This document shows positions 44,701 to 57,071 of a stretch of DNA of 64,000 bases, in pieces. Location: assembly GCA_022605405.1 (NCBI GenBank), contig JABYQQ010000005.1:1-64000 (forward strand), in the 5' to 3' direction. The stretch comes from Earliella scabrosa (Eukaryota; Basidiomycota; Agaricomycetes; Polyporales; Polyporaceae). The notes beneath the pieces were generated by a model. That model was not told the origin of the DNA. It searched no databases and worked only from the letters and a program-made list of their open reading frames with translations. Numbering within the stretch: position 1 is the first letter of the stretch; every line of letters begins with the position of its first letter. The position numbers were made by a program, and so were the translations under genes.

Positions 44701-45722
44701 TCAATCTCAGTCTGCCTGGCTTACACTGTATTCAGGAAAACATCAAGGAGCTCATCCAACACTGTATGACGAAACATGGCGACAGCATTCGAACGCTAGC
44801 GGAGTCCCCGCTGGTAGGTCCGAGGTTCAAGGACTTCATCTCTCGCTGGGAAATGAATATCGAACCGCCACCAGTCGAGAAGGCTGACAGGTACGTCTGC
44901 ACGTACCCCAGATCGACACCTGTCAATGCTGACACCGCGAGCAGGACCGCACCGTCGACTCCTCAGCGCTGGGGCCAGGGCAAGCTGCCCGACACGCTCG
45001 AGGAGGACTACTTCAACAGCCAAGACGACGAAGACGAGGCGATTCCCATCGTAAGCACACCGCCCCCGCGCGGCGGCATAGTGACCGGGAAGCGCAAGCG
45101 TCCCCGCACCGGACTCCCCGTTCTCGCGCGTTCCCAGAAGCCGTTCAACGGAACGCGCACGCCCCCGCCGCTCGGAAGCCTGGTCGACTATGGCGACGAC
45201 GACGTCGGCTCGGAAGAGGGCATCACGTCCACACCCGGGCGCGCTTCCCCCATACCAGGCGGCTTCATCCCCGCCTCGTACAACACGCCCCCAGACGCGC
45301 CTCCAGCGAGTCCCCGCCTGGCACATCGACAGGTGTCGATCAAGTCGCCCATCACGCCAGAAGAGGACGGCGACATCCTCGCGGAGCTGTCGAAAGGGGG
45401 CGCGTCGCTGCTCCCGCGGATATCGGGCATGTCCGACGCAGGCGTGGGCAGCAAACGACGGCGTGGCGAAGACGACGATGACGACGAGCTGCTTGAGCGA
45501 CTGGCGAACAAGTCAAAACGCCAGACCCCCAATCCGACGTCGCCCGCTCCAGATGCGGATTCGGCGGGACCCAAGCAGCCTGGTCCTGCGAAAACGCCGG
45601 AGGAGGGCCCGAAGAAGTTCAAGCTGAAGATCGGAGCTGTCGGTGCCGCGGTCGCGTCGTCCCCTTCGCCGAAGAGCAGTAGTCCTTCAAGTACGGGTAC
45701 GAAGGACGGGGACAATGGTTAG
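41778..45722 (+). CDS. PSY2: Protein phosphatase 4 regulatory subunit 3 (SMEK/Psy2)
   Basis: Eleven exons (first exon to 42324, then 42389-42511, 42631-42785, 42855-42951, 43013-43090, 43147-44045, 44102-44240, 44294-44467, 44515-44684, 44736-44890, 44945-45722) keep phase. They give 1104 residues, or 1093 from the ATG at 41811. The N-terminal 110 residues are acidic/Pro-rich. An EVH1/Ran-binding-like domain follows (KRVKVYELMGSRWVDQGTAF, ETLIVWTEPDGVDYALSFQD), then the SMEK armadillo-type core (HSLYEHILDDDIFLGVVGIL, HFHQPIPIRDEAIQRKIHHT, SREKTN). The C-terminal 270 residues are disordered with basic clusters (GSKRRRGE). With Pph3 and Psy4 orthologues it targets PP4 to DNA-damage and other substrates. 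Exon 6 contains a low-complexity insertion (43470-43610). It is head-to-head with THYN1. Confidence 0.93.
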
Positions 45723-46306
45723 CGTCGTAGTCGTCTTGTGTGGTTATCTTATGCTGGGTTTCGCTCGCTCTCGGTCGTATACAGCTATGTCGATACGCAC
45801 GCATGTTGTAGAATCCGCTTTACTGATCCATCCATGTTGTTCGAACCGCTCAGCACAACTGCTTGCGCGTGCGCGGGTAAATAGTAGTATACATATCGTG
45901 AGGAACAGAAGCGTGCTATGTACCCAGGGGAGAGGCTAGCAGAACAGCATGTATGCAAAATGCAGGGAGGACAACGGAGCACGAAACAGTACTTTATGCA
46001 GACGAAAACGCAAGTCAGGAGTCGAAGGACTAAGGAATACTACCGGCGGAGACAAGAGGGGCAACTATAAGCATCTGTAGAATTCATTTATAGAGCTGGG
46101 GAGTGTGGGGAGAACCGAGATGTAAGTGATGGAAAGGGATGATAGTGCGCGAGATTGCAGACGGAGGCTGGTGGAACGTCCAGGAATTGTACGAGAGGGT
46201 AAAGATGCGGTAGAGAGAGGTTATGAGACGATGGGTGAGTTCACATAATTGGTACATGCAGGAATGCGATTGCGAACTTGCGGTCATCAGCCGGCACGCC
46301 TGGCCT
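45723..46306. other. Convergent intergenic region
   Basis: 0.58 kb between the stops of PSY2 and the WHI3-like gene. No coding or repeated sequence seen. Confidence 0.5.
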
Positions 46307-49300
46307 CTATATGGCCGCGGCCGGGGTAAGTGGATGTGCGAGATGGTCGTTGCTGGAGTCAGCACTGGGCTGATCGGGTATCGAAGAATGAGGAATGCCG
46401 AAGGGGGAGAAGCTGGTACTGCTCGAAGAGAAGCCGAACCCCTGTGGGTTGACGCGAGGGAAGGCGGTCGATGTGGGGAGGCCACCAAAAGTTCCAGATG
46501 GCGGAGGGGGAGAGAAGAATCGGGGAGGCGGCGGGGATGTGGTATAATGGTACGAAGACGTGGGTGAGGTCATGCCGGAGGTATCGCGACGGATGGCACG
46601 GATGGTGTCGGCAGAGTCCGCATGACGGGTGTAGGTGTCTCCAGGGAAGATGGAGTCACGATGACCATCCTGAGACTCGCGGCTTGGAAGATGGAGCTGC
46701 TGTTGCTGCTGCAGGGACGGCCCATTACCGCCACTGTTCGGGGTGCGGACGCCGAGAGGATTCTTGCTGTACGACAGACGGATGCCGCCGTTCCTGACAA
46801 GCCCATTCAAACTGTCGCCGTAGAGCTCATTGAGCGCCCGAGTGGCGTAATCCACACTCTCGAACTGCATCACACACTCAGCATCGAGACAACGCACGCA
46901 ACACGGACCACGACATACCTCGACGAAGCACATGGGCCCGTTACTCTTCTGACGGAAGCAGAGCTTGCGATAGCCAGGCTGCTTGGAGAACAACTCGCGC
47001 AGACGATCCTCCAGATAGCTGAGGGTGTATCCGCCGGGCGAAGTGGAGGTGGGAAGGTTGCCGACGTAGAGAGTGTTGATGGGCGGATTCTGGTCGCTCC
47101 CAGTGCGTCCATTACCAGAGCTCGTGCCGGACGCAGGGGACGGCAATTGAGGCGATGTTGATCCTGACTCCGTTGAGACCGCCAGCGCTCCAACAGACCG
47201 GACAAGATCCTCCTCATGCCCGCTCTGCGAGCCGCTCACGCTCGACGCCTTCGAGTTGGGGAGGGATGACGACGCCTGGCCGGCTGACCCAACAGCGCCG
47301 CCATGGGCCTGCGGCTCGCTGCTCGGGGACTGTGCACGAGGGCGAGACGGGAGAGAGGGATGTCCAGGAAGCGACGAAGACAACGACTCCGGCGAGAATG
47401 GGGCGCTGCGACTGCTAGGGGCGGAATGACCGCTGTGGGAGGACGGGGCAGTAAGCGCCTCGAGCGTTGGAGGCGAGGTCGCGGACGGAGACTGAGGACG
47501 AGGAGGGAGGCCGGAGAGATGATGCTGAGGAACTCCCATCTTCCTGAGGGCCGCCGAGGCACTGACGTCGCGCAGGTTGCCCCACGGCCCAGTCATACCT
47601 TCCGACTGAGACGGCACGCTCTGAATGGACGGCGGCGATGGAAGAGTGATACCGTTGGAGAGACCGCCTTCGGCCGAAAGGAGCGAGTTCGCACCATGAC
47701 GGACCATCTGCTGAGGAACGGAGTGGAAGGCCTCGAAAGCATAGGAGTTCTGCCTCATTCTGACAGCTTCCTTCTCCTTCTCCTTGCGCTTCCGCTCGCG
47801 CTCGCGTTCGTCTTCCTCAGCCCGCTCCCGAGGTCCGCGAGTCCCGAAGGCGCCGATGCCTATAGCAGAGAACTCGCTCCGTCTGCGATCACGGTCTTCT
47901 TCCTCGCGCCCGTCGAAAATCCGGTCACGTCTCTGACCGAAGCCACTGAGGTCGATCCCCATGGCACCCAGTGCGCCCAACTGCTTATCGCGCTGAGTGA
48001 GCGCCTCGCCAGCAGCAGGGAGACCGGGGAGCCCTGACAGGGTGTCAGCGCCGGCAGCGCCAGGTACACCGCCCGAGAAGGGAGGAAGGCCAAGGGGACC
48101 AACGCCGGGACCGCGCTTGGTGTGCAAATTCTTCTTCGCCATTTCAGCCTTCAAGACGGCACCTTTCTCGACGTCGACACGGCGACCTTGCAGGACATCA
48201 CGAGCCTCCAACGCATCCGCTCGCGTACGGAACTTTGCGAAGCCAATGATTTGCTTGCGAGGAGGCTGCATGGGCATGTTGTTCTGCATGAAGTGACCTT
48301 CGTCGTTCGGAGCCGACGCTGGCCAGGACGTCATGGGGCCGTCTCGGCCACCGTCAATCAACACGCCACCCTGATTCATCGTGACGAGGTTGTACGGATC
48401 ATTGGAGCCGCCAAACGGAGGAGGCAATCCTTGGGTGCGACCGCCCTGGGCGTTTGCATTGCCATAGGAAGTGGACTCCTTGTTAGGTATCTTGAGAGTG
48501 GCGGCCTCAAAGCCAGTTGAGAACGTGAACATGTTTTGGAACTCGCGTTCCTGATAGCAAGAATAGAACTCAGCATGCTGTCACATGGACACCAGGATCA
48601 AGCCATTACGTACCGACATGTCATCTGGGAATCCCACAACAAAGATGGTAGAGATCTCCTCCTGCGTCTGCGAGTTGGGCGCGGAGCCGTTCGTATGATT
48701 CATGGTCGGAGCGCCGGTCGCCGTGCCTCCTTGGGTACCCTGGCCAGGCCCCGAAGCGCCTCCATGGGACACGAACTGCGGCTGCGTGTGATGATTGTGG
48801 GCCAAGGAGTGGCTCCCAAGACCATTCGTATACGAGGCTTGGAAGGGCGACTGGTGGGAGAGCGGCATGCCTTGCCCATTCGGAAGGAGAATCTGTCCGC
48901 CGGAGACGCTCTGCTGCTTCTGAAGCAGGGTGGGGGTGGATTCCAGGCCTTGGCGGAAGGGGTCGACATGCCCAAAGAGCTGCTTGCTCTGCGACACCCC
49001 GTTCGCGGAGTTGCCGTTGAGCTGAGGTCCGCCGGGAGCGAAATCGAACGGGCGCCCCGAGTGCTGGTGCGAGTCAAGTCCATGGGGCAGCGCAGGCTGC
49101 GGCTGAGATGGGGGCAGATGGGATATCGGGTTTTGGGTAGCCCCGAACAGGTCGTTCGAGGTAGGGTATGCGGGAGCGGAGAACGTGGTGGAGTTATCGC
49201 GGAAGGAGTTGGGGTGTCGCGAGCGGTTGGGGAAAGCATTGAACGATGTCGACGTCCGGAAAGGAGCAGGAGCAAAGCTACCGTTGGCCTTGGATGAGAA

Positions 49301-49729
49301 ATTAAGAGCATCGGGCTCCGTCGAGGATAGCGAGTAGTCAGGGGTGGGGAGGCCGATGCTATTGATGCTGTTGTACATTGAATGGGTGGTATTGTTTTGC
49401 GATCCGTGAGTGAAGATGTCAGAGTTGTGCTGTGCGGACTTGAGTTGATTGACGAATGCATGGTGGTTAGGAGAGTCTGCGCGGGGGCCGATGTGGGCTT
49501 GCATGGAGATGTGGTAGGGGATGGAGGGCGATCCAACGGACGATGCAGTCGACAGAGACCCAAAGGTGGTTGCGGACGCGCCTGCTGCCTCGGAGTCCGA
49601 CGAGACGGGCTCCGCGTCCCCCTGAGCGTCGATGTTGTCGAGGAGGGAGCGATTGAGATACCCCTCATCTGACGGCTGGGAGGGGGTGAATGCAGGGGGG
49701 AGGCGTCGGGCGGCGAGGGTGGTGGTCAT
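46307..49729 (-). CDS. WHI3: WHI3/Scw1-type RNA-binding protein with two RRMs
   Basis: Exons 48614-49729, 46919-48550 and 46307-46864 give 1101 residues. After a 350-residue Ser/Gln/Asn/His-rich region comes a first, degenerate RRM split by an insertion: [20 protein letters not shown], then, about 75 residues later, [20 protein letters not shown] charged helix ([20 protein letters not shown]) and Ser/Pro linkers follow. The second RRM is canonical: [11 protein letters not shown] (RNP2), GPMCFVEFES (RNP1) and [20 protein letters not shown], the Whi3/Scw1 signature. Whi3 binds mRNAs such as G1 cyclin messages and forms condensates through its disordered regions; in S. pombe Scw1 affects the cell wall. 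RNP1 is made by removing a 54-nt intron that lacks an in-frame stop. Confidence 0.9.
46865..46918 (-). other. 54-nt stop-free intron inside RNP1 of the WHI3-like gene
   Basis: GTATGTCG...GATGCAG between CFVE and FESVDY. Its length is a multiple of three with no in-frame stop, so retention would insert 18 Cys-rich residues into the RRM. Confidence 0.8.
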
Positions 49730-51093
49730 ATTGGACAATGGGACAACAATAGTGTACGAGCGAGAAGGGGATGAGACGAGAAGAGAGGACGACGAAAAGC
49801 GAGAGACGAGTTCAGAACATCAACAGCCAGGGCGGCGACAAGGAGAGCGAGGCGAGGGAAACGCGTATGGCCGTCTTATAAATACAGACAGGCGAGAACT
49901 ATAGCAGCGCGGGGGTGGTAGTGTAGGCGGGGACGACGTGCGGGGGAGGGGAGGATGCGCGACGCGTGCGAGTGAAGATGAACGAGCGAGTGACGCGGGG
50001 GGTTGTTCAGAGCAATGCACGATGCAGCGAGGGAGATGGCAGCAGAGAGCAATAGATAGAGGGAGCTGAGGGACGTTTCGGACAGCGAGGAGAGGAGTGC
50101 GCTCGCTGTGGCTGGCGTCGAGCAGAGGCTCTGATCGAGGAGTGGGTCAGAAGGCGGGCGGCCGGACGCCCCGGACATGCACAACGCCCCCATTCAGCCG
50201 CGCCCCTTTCCCACGCACGGGCCATTCCGTGTACAAACCTTGACAAACCTAACCTTAATTTCCCAAACAAGCCGTACACGTGACCAAACCCTAGACTCAC
50301 CGGCGTCTATGCTCCGCCAGACCGAGGCGTCGTCATTGTAGGCCTGGAGGGGAAAAAAGCGCATACACCCAGGTCTTCATTGTGCAAAGCAGCAACAAAG
50401 GACGCGCAGTGTTTGGCAAGCAAGAGGAGTTATCCATCAGAGCCAAGCAGAGACGAGAGTGCGAGCAGAGCTGAGCAGAGAGCATGGTGATGGTCGCGGA
50501 CGAGTTGAGAGGTGGTGGAAGGAAGAGGGAGGAAAGAGGCCCTGGCCAAGGACGCTCTCGTCTCGCGGGCCACGCGAACTTCGGGCCCTTCACAGTGATA
50601 TTCAATATTTCCTGCCGAATCTTTCCTTTAAGCTTGCTTTCCTGGATTCCTTCTCCCGCGCACAACGTTTCATTTATTCTATAACGGCCCGCCGCCTTGT
50701 GTTCGAGGACGTCGCCATGATACTCGCATCGCTATACCAAATGCGCATACATGACCCATCTACTACGGGACGGTCCTGCCGTCGGAGATGAGGAGCACAC
50801 AGAATAGAGATAACGGACGTCCCATAGCCGTGGTACACAAATGTCTGCGATGGATGTGCGATAGAGGGAACGTGTAGAGACCACAAGACGAGGGCTATGT
50901 ATACCGCACGACTTGTGTTGTCCTATCCGGAATTCTCTGCGCTCCACGTGAACAGGTGCTGGATAATAGCAGCAAAGTACGAAAATTCGTGACGAACACC
51001 GGGGTGTAAACAAACGTCTGCAGAGAAACGGCGGCCCCCATCAAGCTCTACGCGTTCGGCGGCGTGCAGGCATATTGGGAAAACTCACCATCT
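49730..51093. other. 1.36-kb promoter-side intergenic region
   Basis: It lies upstream of the WHI3-like gene and beyond the end of the small membrane-protein gene. Open frames of 60-110 codons on both strands have no likeness to known proteins. A long 5' leader for the WHI3-like gene is plausible but not visible. Confidence 0.45.
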
Positions 51094-51483
51094 TCACCTC
51101 TCAAACACCCTGGATCCCGTCCTCGTCCCCCGTGCCATCATCACCTCAACCTCCCAGCCCATCGCAAAGCTCACCAACGACAATATCGCCACAGCCCATA
51201 CTGCCGCAGTGATGAACCGCCACCGCGCCCGGTGCGTCGCCTCTGCAATGGCATATGGTGACCGAGGGTCGTAGTACGGGAGCAATTGGGCTTGCTGAGC
51301 TATTGGTGTGGGTCCGTAGTACGCTGCATGTGTGGGAAATGCAAGCGGGGATGCAACAGGACTCTGCGAGCTTCCGGGCGCCGCCTGAGCCGTCGACAGA
51401 TGCTGATTCTGTGGCTCAGCGTACTCTGAGTACGCCGGCGGCGGTGTGATGGGCTTTCCGGACGGTTGGGGGACGGCAGACAT
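51094..51483 (-). CDS. Small tail-anchored membrane protein, unknown function
   Basis: A single exon of 129 residues. The N-terminal half is Pro/Gln/Ser/Tyr-rich (SGKPITPPPAYSEYAEPQ, which contains a PPxY-like PPAY). Then YAIAEATHRARWRFITAA leads into one hydrophobic segment (AAVWAVAILSLVSFAMGW) near the C-terminus and a short basic tail. This looks like a tail-anchored or single-pass protein whose PPAY could recruit a Nedd4/Rsp5-type ligase; that role is inferred from the motif only. Short proteins of this build are common in agaricomycetes. Confidence 0.65.
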   Translation of the reverse strand: MSAVPQPSGKPITPPPAYSEYAEPQNQHLSTAQAAPGSSQSPVASPLAFPTHAAYYGPTPIAQQAQLLPYYDPRSPYAIAEATHRARWRFITAAVWAVAILSLVSFAMGWEVEVMMARGTRTGSRVFER

Positions 51484-51668
51484 GCGTGTACGAGGAAGGC
51501 GAGGTGGTAGTGGGCTGAAACAGCGGTGATTGTGCGTGTAGGCGACCAGGCGACTAAGATGAAGTCATCTAACCCTAACCCCAACACTGACATTGTTCTG
51601 AATCTTGGCGAATATACATGATTGTACGACATCTACGTAAGACACTATAGAGAGATCATGTGAACGTC

Positions 51669-53984
51669 TCAGTGGGTATATACACGCTTCAAGTGTCCCT
51701 TGCTTCCCCTACGTTTGACGACGGCATCCGTGTCCGGCGGTTGAGACATAGGTGCGCCTACCAGGTAGCGCAATACACGCCGAACGATGCCAGAGAGATA
51801 CCACGGCTTGTTCTTCGAACGGTACGAGTCAACAATCTGTCAAGCGAAGGTATCATATGCTCACCTCGTAAATGCTCTGCCGAAGCACGGATTCCGTCAG
51901 TACACTGGATCACAAGCACACGCCTGCACTCACCAAGATCAACGCCATGCCCATCGAAGCCACCTACAGTCAAACGTCAGCCAAAGAACCGATCTTCGAG
52001 CAAAACCGTAGTGGGTAAAGGCATACCACAGTATCCCCATATTCCCCCGTATGCGGCAACCACCCCCATCCTCGCGCCACGATCCACGCACTGCCCAGCG
52101 CCCTCGGGAAAATGTACAGATTGAACATCTCCCGCCTCCGCTTCTGTTCAATCCAGAACGCCACGCTCGAGACGAAGCCCAAGACCCAAAATGACTGCTC
52201 CGAGATCAAGAGCTCCGGGGTTCCGTTCGGGAGAGCTCTAGCTGCCCTCGCGAGCCAGTGCTCACCGCGAGAGGCGCGTAACTGCGCAAGCAGCCTGTAC
52301 AGGTTGTTCTTCCCGCACCACAACGCTATACGTTTGCAATCCCGTTCGTCAGCTCGTTGGTCAACATGGCGCACCCAATGCTGAACGTACCTATGTATAT
52401 GAGGACATATGTCCCTTGCATAGTTGACGTCCTCACCGCACCCAACAGCGCGCGGAGGGTTTCCCATATGGGGTTCCGAAGCAGGACACGGGGGCGGGTG
52501 GCCAAGGAGCCGAAGTGCGCTACGACGTACTGCGGGAACATCCACCGGAAGACGCGCCAGAACTGTGCGGGCGAGTTGCCAATGCAAGTGTCCGCCGCCG
52601 GGTGCAGTGCTGCACACGGCACGACGCGGGCGACGCCATTGAGCGACGAGGGGCCCGAGGGAGGCAAGCCACCGCGTACGAGGTACCTTGCGAGCGTGGT
52701 GCAGTTGGCTGCCGTGATGTCCTGCATGGTTTATGAGCTGGGTGACGTTGTATGCGATTACATGTCGGCTCACCCCCCGTTGCATCAGTTCCTGTACGTC
52801 CATTATGTCGAATGTCCCCCTCTGGTACAAATCTCGACTCATCTTCATGCCTCCCTTCGGGACCTGGCATGCACCATCCAACCTGCAAGTGTGGACGATC
52901 TAAGCACAGTTGCGACAGTGGAACATACAACACGTACCACGGTAGCAACGACGGCGGGGTGATAGTGTCGGGATGCATGACAAAGCTATACATGAGCTGG
53001 CCCAGACTGCAGGAGCCAGAGACGACATGTGAAGGTCAACACAAATACATCAGGAAGCCATGGGGACGCTAACCTCAACGCATATACGAGCACGTCTCCG
53101 TGTGGCACCTGAATGCTGTAGTGCTCCGAGCCCAATCGCCACAGCCCCTGCAGGCCCCTGCACAAGAGGAGGTCGGTTCGCAGGAACTCGTCAAGAGGCA
53201 CGTCAGCCAGCTCACCGAGCAAACACCTCCTGCGACACTCCAGTACGCCGACCGCGCCTCTCGCAACCAATCGCCACCGCACCTGCAAGTGCGCCAGCTA
53301 CAGCCGGCAGTATCCAGCGTTCCAAGGCATCTTGTTTGATTGGTCGCTGGTTGTCCGGCTGCGGTGGTATACCAACGATGCGCGCGATGCGCATATAGGC
53401 ATGCGCCACCTGTCGGTGGAGGACTGGCACGCCTCCAAGCACCAGTCGGTACACGGCAACAAACGACGCTGGGAGACGTTCAGAACACCGCATGCAGTAT
53501 GGGACTATGTCGCCGACGCACCGAGCATTGCACCGAAGCGGAGAGAACGTTCGCCTAGGACCGCATGACGAACAGCACTCGCGCGCAAGTACCTGCAACA
53601 CAGAATGTCATATGAGCAAGTTCCGTCCTCGCTCAGCCTGGCTACAACCAAGCGCGACACTCACTTGGGCATCCTCCTCATCTTGAGCAACACGAACAAC
53701 AAGTCAACGGCCGACCGAACAGCGAGCCCAAGCACGCCCGCCCCTACATCTCCCCAGTCAGCGATGACGATGACGTGCGTACCGGAGCCAGAAGACGTAC
53801 GCAAAGCTCCCCGGCAAGCATACGTCAGACACCCCAGGAAGGCGTCTTCAGTAGTGATGCAACAACCCCCGCCCTCTCCCTCCGCCTCTCCCTCTCCCAT
53901 TCGAGTGCCAACGCTCCCGCTCTGACGCACCTTCTTCCCCATGCCGAAGTCGCCCTCCTCTTGCTCCCTCGCCGTCGTCGCCAT
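51669..53984 (-). CDS. TMEM135: TMEM135-like multi-pass membrane protein, tandem copy A
   Basis: About 12 short exons can be chained in phase from an ATG at 53984 to TGA at 51669. Landmarks are CLTYACRGALR+AGVLGLAVRSAVDL, YLRASAVRHAVLGERSLRFG, LPAVAGALAGAVAIGCERRG, GLQGLWRLGSEHYSIQVPHG, RVVPCAALHPAADTC, FWVLGFVSSVAFWIEQKRRR, and YLSGIVRRVLRYLVG near the end. Every landmark has a counterpart in copy B downstream at 54.7-57.1 kb, including intron phases. The P-C-x3-H-P...C segment and the repeated glycine-rich hydrophobic helix followed by an E-(K/R)-x-R-R charge cluster match TMEM135, a peroxisome/mitochondria-associated protein in animals. Its N-terminus is shorter and different from copy B. 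One exon is only 30 nt (51934-51963). Confidence 0.65.
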
Positions 53985-54683
53985 CGTCGGGACTCCAGAG
54001 CAACAGTGCGAAAGCGCAGCACCCCTTCCCCACCCACGGGGCCCTGCATCCTAAATACCCCAATACCACTTTGTCAGCGCCCCGCACCCCTCGCCCAAAA
54101 CCACCCCCGGCATCGGTTTTGGTGCGCTTCGCTGCCCACCGTGAGATCGCGCCGAGACTAGCCCCGACGCCGTGGGGGGCATCGAAGGCACGAACGCGCG
54201 AAGCCTGCGCGAGAGAAGCCAAAGACGACCTCGCCCGGGTCGATCTGGCTACTACCCTCGCACGTGGATCGCGAGACGTGGGTGCTACTGTGTTTAGAAA
54301 CGTTGCAGCACGAGGTGCGCGGGGACATGGCCGCCTTCTGCAAGAGCTGGCGGCCATGCTAAGGCGTTCGTGGTTGAAGGAAGTGACCGTCCGCAATGCG
54401 CCAGGAGGTGGGTACGTGGGAGGTGGCGCACCCTCAGGCTGTCCGACTTGAGGAGCGATGCTCAATCGTTCGGCGCGACACCGGAATGCTCTGTGCGAGG
54501 CCTGCCACCTTACCTCTATCGTGACGTACACGCACGCCAGCATACCTACATCAGAGTGTTGCTCCTATCTGCTTCGGCGCGGGACTGTAACGTTAATCTG
54601 TGAGGACATTAGCATTTCAGTACGGTAATGGATACATCTAGAGTAAGCGTCAATTGGCACGCGCATATACGCATCTACACCGC
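53985..54683. other. 0.7 kb between the tandem TMEM135-like genes
   Basis: It contains the promoter side of copy A. A plus-strand 126-codon open frame (54071-54451) is Ala/Arg-rich without family likeness and is not called. Confidence 0.45.
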
Positions 54684-57052
54684 TCAGTTCGGTCCAATGA
54701 ACTGGTACAATATCCTGCGCACGAGGCCCGAGAGGTACTGCGGGTCGTTCTAGTAAGGTGCGACGTGAGCCGATGCTACTGAGACAGCCAGCAAGACTTT
54801 CACTAACCTGATAGGTACTCTAGATTCCCAAGTTGTCCAACGTCAGCAAGATGCCAAGTGAACTGTATGAAAACGAGGAATGAGCGTACCATGACCATCC
54901 CCATCCCAATCGCCGTCAGCAGCGGCTCTCCCAGCTTGCCAAACGGACGGATCCAGCCCTTCCCTCGCGCCGTAACCCAAGCACTCTCCAAGCCCTTCGG
55001 AAGCACATACATCGCCAATTCCTCCCGACGCCTCTTCTCTTCGACAAAGAGCGATAGGCCCGAGAGGAGGCCGCCAAGGAAGAATGACTGCTTCGAGATG
55101 ATGATATCGATCCAGCCAGCCGGCAGGCGCTTCGCGAGGTACGCGAGCAGCGACGTGGAAGCGGAGTTTCTTAGAGACATAAGCTTCTCGTACAAGTTGT
55201 GCTTGCTGCAGAAGTACACTGCACCCGCCATCAGCAATCCCAGACCCAGTGGGTTAGTATGATCACCACTCACGTTGGTAGATCAACACGAACGTGCCCA
55301 AGAAGGCGGAGCTCCGTCCCGTTCCCCATGCGGCCCTTAGCAGCATGCGAGACGGGTCCTTCATCAACTTATCGCGGCGGAATAGCATCATGGGGATGAA
55401 GTGCAAGGCGCCGTAGATGGGGAGCATCCACCGGAACACCTCCCAGAAATGTGCAATCTGCACCGTGACACAAGAGTCGATGTCTGGATGTACCACTGCG
55501 CACGGGACAAAGCGATGCCCAAACGACCGTAGGTCCTCAGGCAGACGGGCTTTTGCGACACGATCAACGAGAGTAGCGTAGTGCTTGGGTGTGATGTTCT
55601 GCGATATGTTCAGCAACACACGGTAAAGTGGTGGAGGCGAGCAGCGTGACGCACCTTATATTTCATGACGCGCTCCATGTCTTGGGGGTCGAAGTAACCG
55701 TCACGTACAAGACAGTTGTTGATGCGCACTGCTTCTTCGGGAACCTTGGACGCAACCTGAATCCTGCACACATCAAGGTCAGTCATGAGGCTAGAGCAGT
55801 CGACTATATGCATACTGACCACCTGTTATAGGATGGCGGTAACGTCTCGGGTCGGAGGAGGAAGCCGTACATGATCTGTCCGCAACTAGTGCCAGGGTCA
55901 GTACTACCACTGGATCGCCCAGTATGGCGACGCATACCATAATGTGAAGATCAAAACATCGCCGTGAGGAATCTTGAAGCCATGCTTATCCGACATGGCG
56001 TTGAACGAGCCTTGCAGCCCTCTGCCGATAATAGACAGTAGTCGAGAATCAGTGGTGAACGCACAGCAACTGCAAATACGAGCACGACATACCGGACAAA
56101 CATTTGCTGTGCAATACCCACTTGCCTGCTCCGCTTCTCGAACAAGATCGCGATCGCCCCTGCGATACTTCCTGCACAAGCTGAATACCACCAGCGCGTC
56201 TTCTTCCGTACCCAGACCTGGTGAGCTTGTGCACTCGCCGACAACCTCGCCTGACGAGATGGACGCGTGCGGTCGATCGGTGGGCCAAGCTCGATCTCAT
56301 CCAGCGTGTGGTCATCGTAAGAAAGGTCAGTCGAGTTACCCGTCCTCCGCTTGATCGACTGACGGAAGAGAGCGCGTTCCTGATTATATGTGCCCTCTCT
56401 GGGTTCAGGTTGGGGTAGCAGGAGGGGAAGAGCATTCAGGATGAACTTGTAAAGGCCGACGAACGACCCTGGGATAGATAGTATGAGAGTGCGAATCGGG
56501 TGGCATGGAGAGCATGCACTGTACGTACCAAGCATGGCTGCAAAACGGAACGAATCTTCGCCAAAGAGAGCATGTCGTATCAGACTCAGGCGATAGCGCC
56601 TGTAGGACGATGATGAGGGAGGTGGCGGAGGGGAACACAGGGGACTGTTCGCAAGAGGGCTCACTGAATACTCACCTGGGCACGCGTTTGATCCTCGCGA
56701 GGAACAAGATAAAGTTCACACCGGAGCGAATAGCGAACGCGAGTGCGCCTGCGCCTGCATTCCGAGTCGCGTTTCATGAGAAAGAGAGAAGTAAGCACGA
56801 GGAAGGACGCGACTCACGAAGTGCGCCCCGAGAGGCATGCTCCAGACACTCGCCCAGGTCGCGTACTTCGACCGGTCTCTCCCCACGGTCCCTCCAAACG
56901 ACCCTCCTGGCTTCTCTCAGGTGTTCCTCATAGTTGGCCAAGACGACGAGGTTCTCGAAGGAGTTCATGGCGCGCCGTGGGGTGAAGTGGATGTACGAGG
57001 GCGCACGGCCAAGCTTGGGTGGACTGTCCGGTGTGTGCAGCGAAGAGGCCAT
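54684..57052 (-). CDS. TMEM135: TMEM135-like multi-pass membrane protein, tandem copy B
   Basis: Exons 56818-57052, 56676-56754, 56529-56599, 56093-56468 and 55938-56021, then several more to a last exon ending at 54684, keep phase. Landmarks are SFENLVVLANYEEHLREAR, AGALAFAIRSGVNFILFLAR, RHALFGEDSFRFAAMLGSFV, SACAGSIAGAIAILFEKRSR, GFKIPHGDVLIFTLW, IMYGFLLRPETLP, RFVPCAVVHPDIDSC, QSFFLGGLLSGLSLFVEEKR and YLSGLVRRILYQFIG near the end. This resembles animal TMEM135, with several glycine-rich membrane helices and a cysteine-rich patch. Compared with copy A it keeps a fuller N-terminus and a longer hydrophilic loop (56.2-56.4 kb). A 12-nt exon (54808-54819) encodes STYQ just before the last exon. 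The start could instead be the Met codon at 56969 (MNSFENL). Confidence 0.7.
54808..54819 (-). other. 12-nt micro-exon in TMEM135-like copy B
   Basis: On the minus strand it follows ATCTAG and precedes GTTAGTG, phase 0 on both sides. It encodes STYQ, which lines up with the SYRS segment of copy A before the shared YLSG(I/L)VRR. Confidence 0.65.
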
Positions 57053-57071
57053 GTCGACAGGGCAAGTGCGA

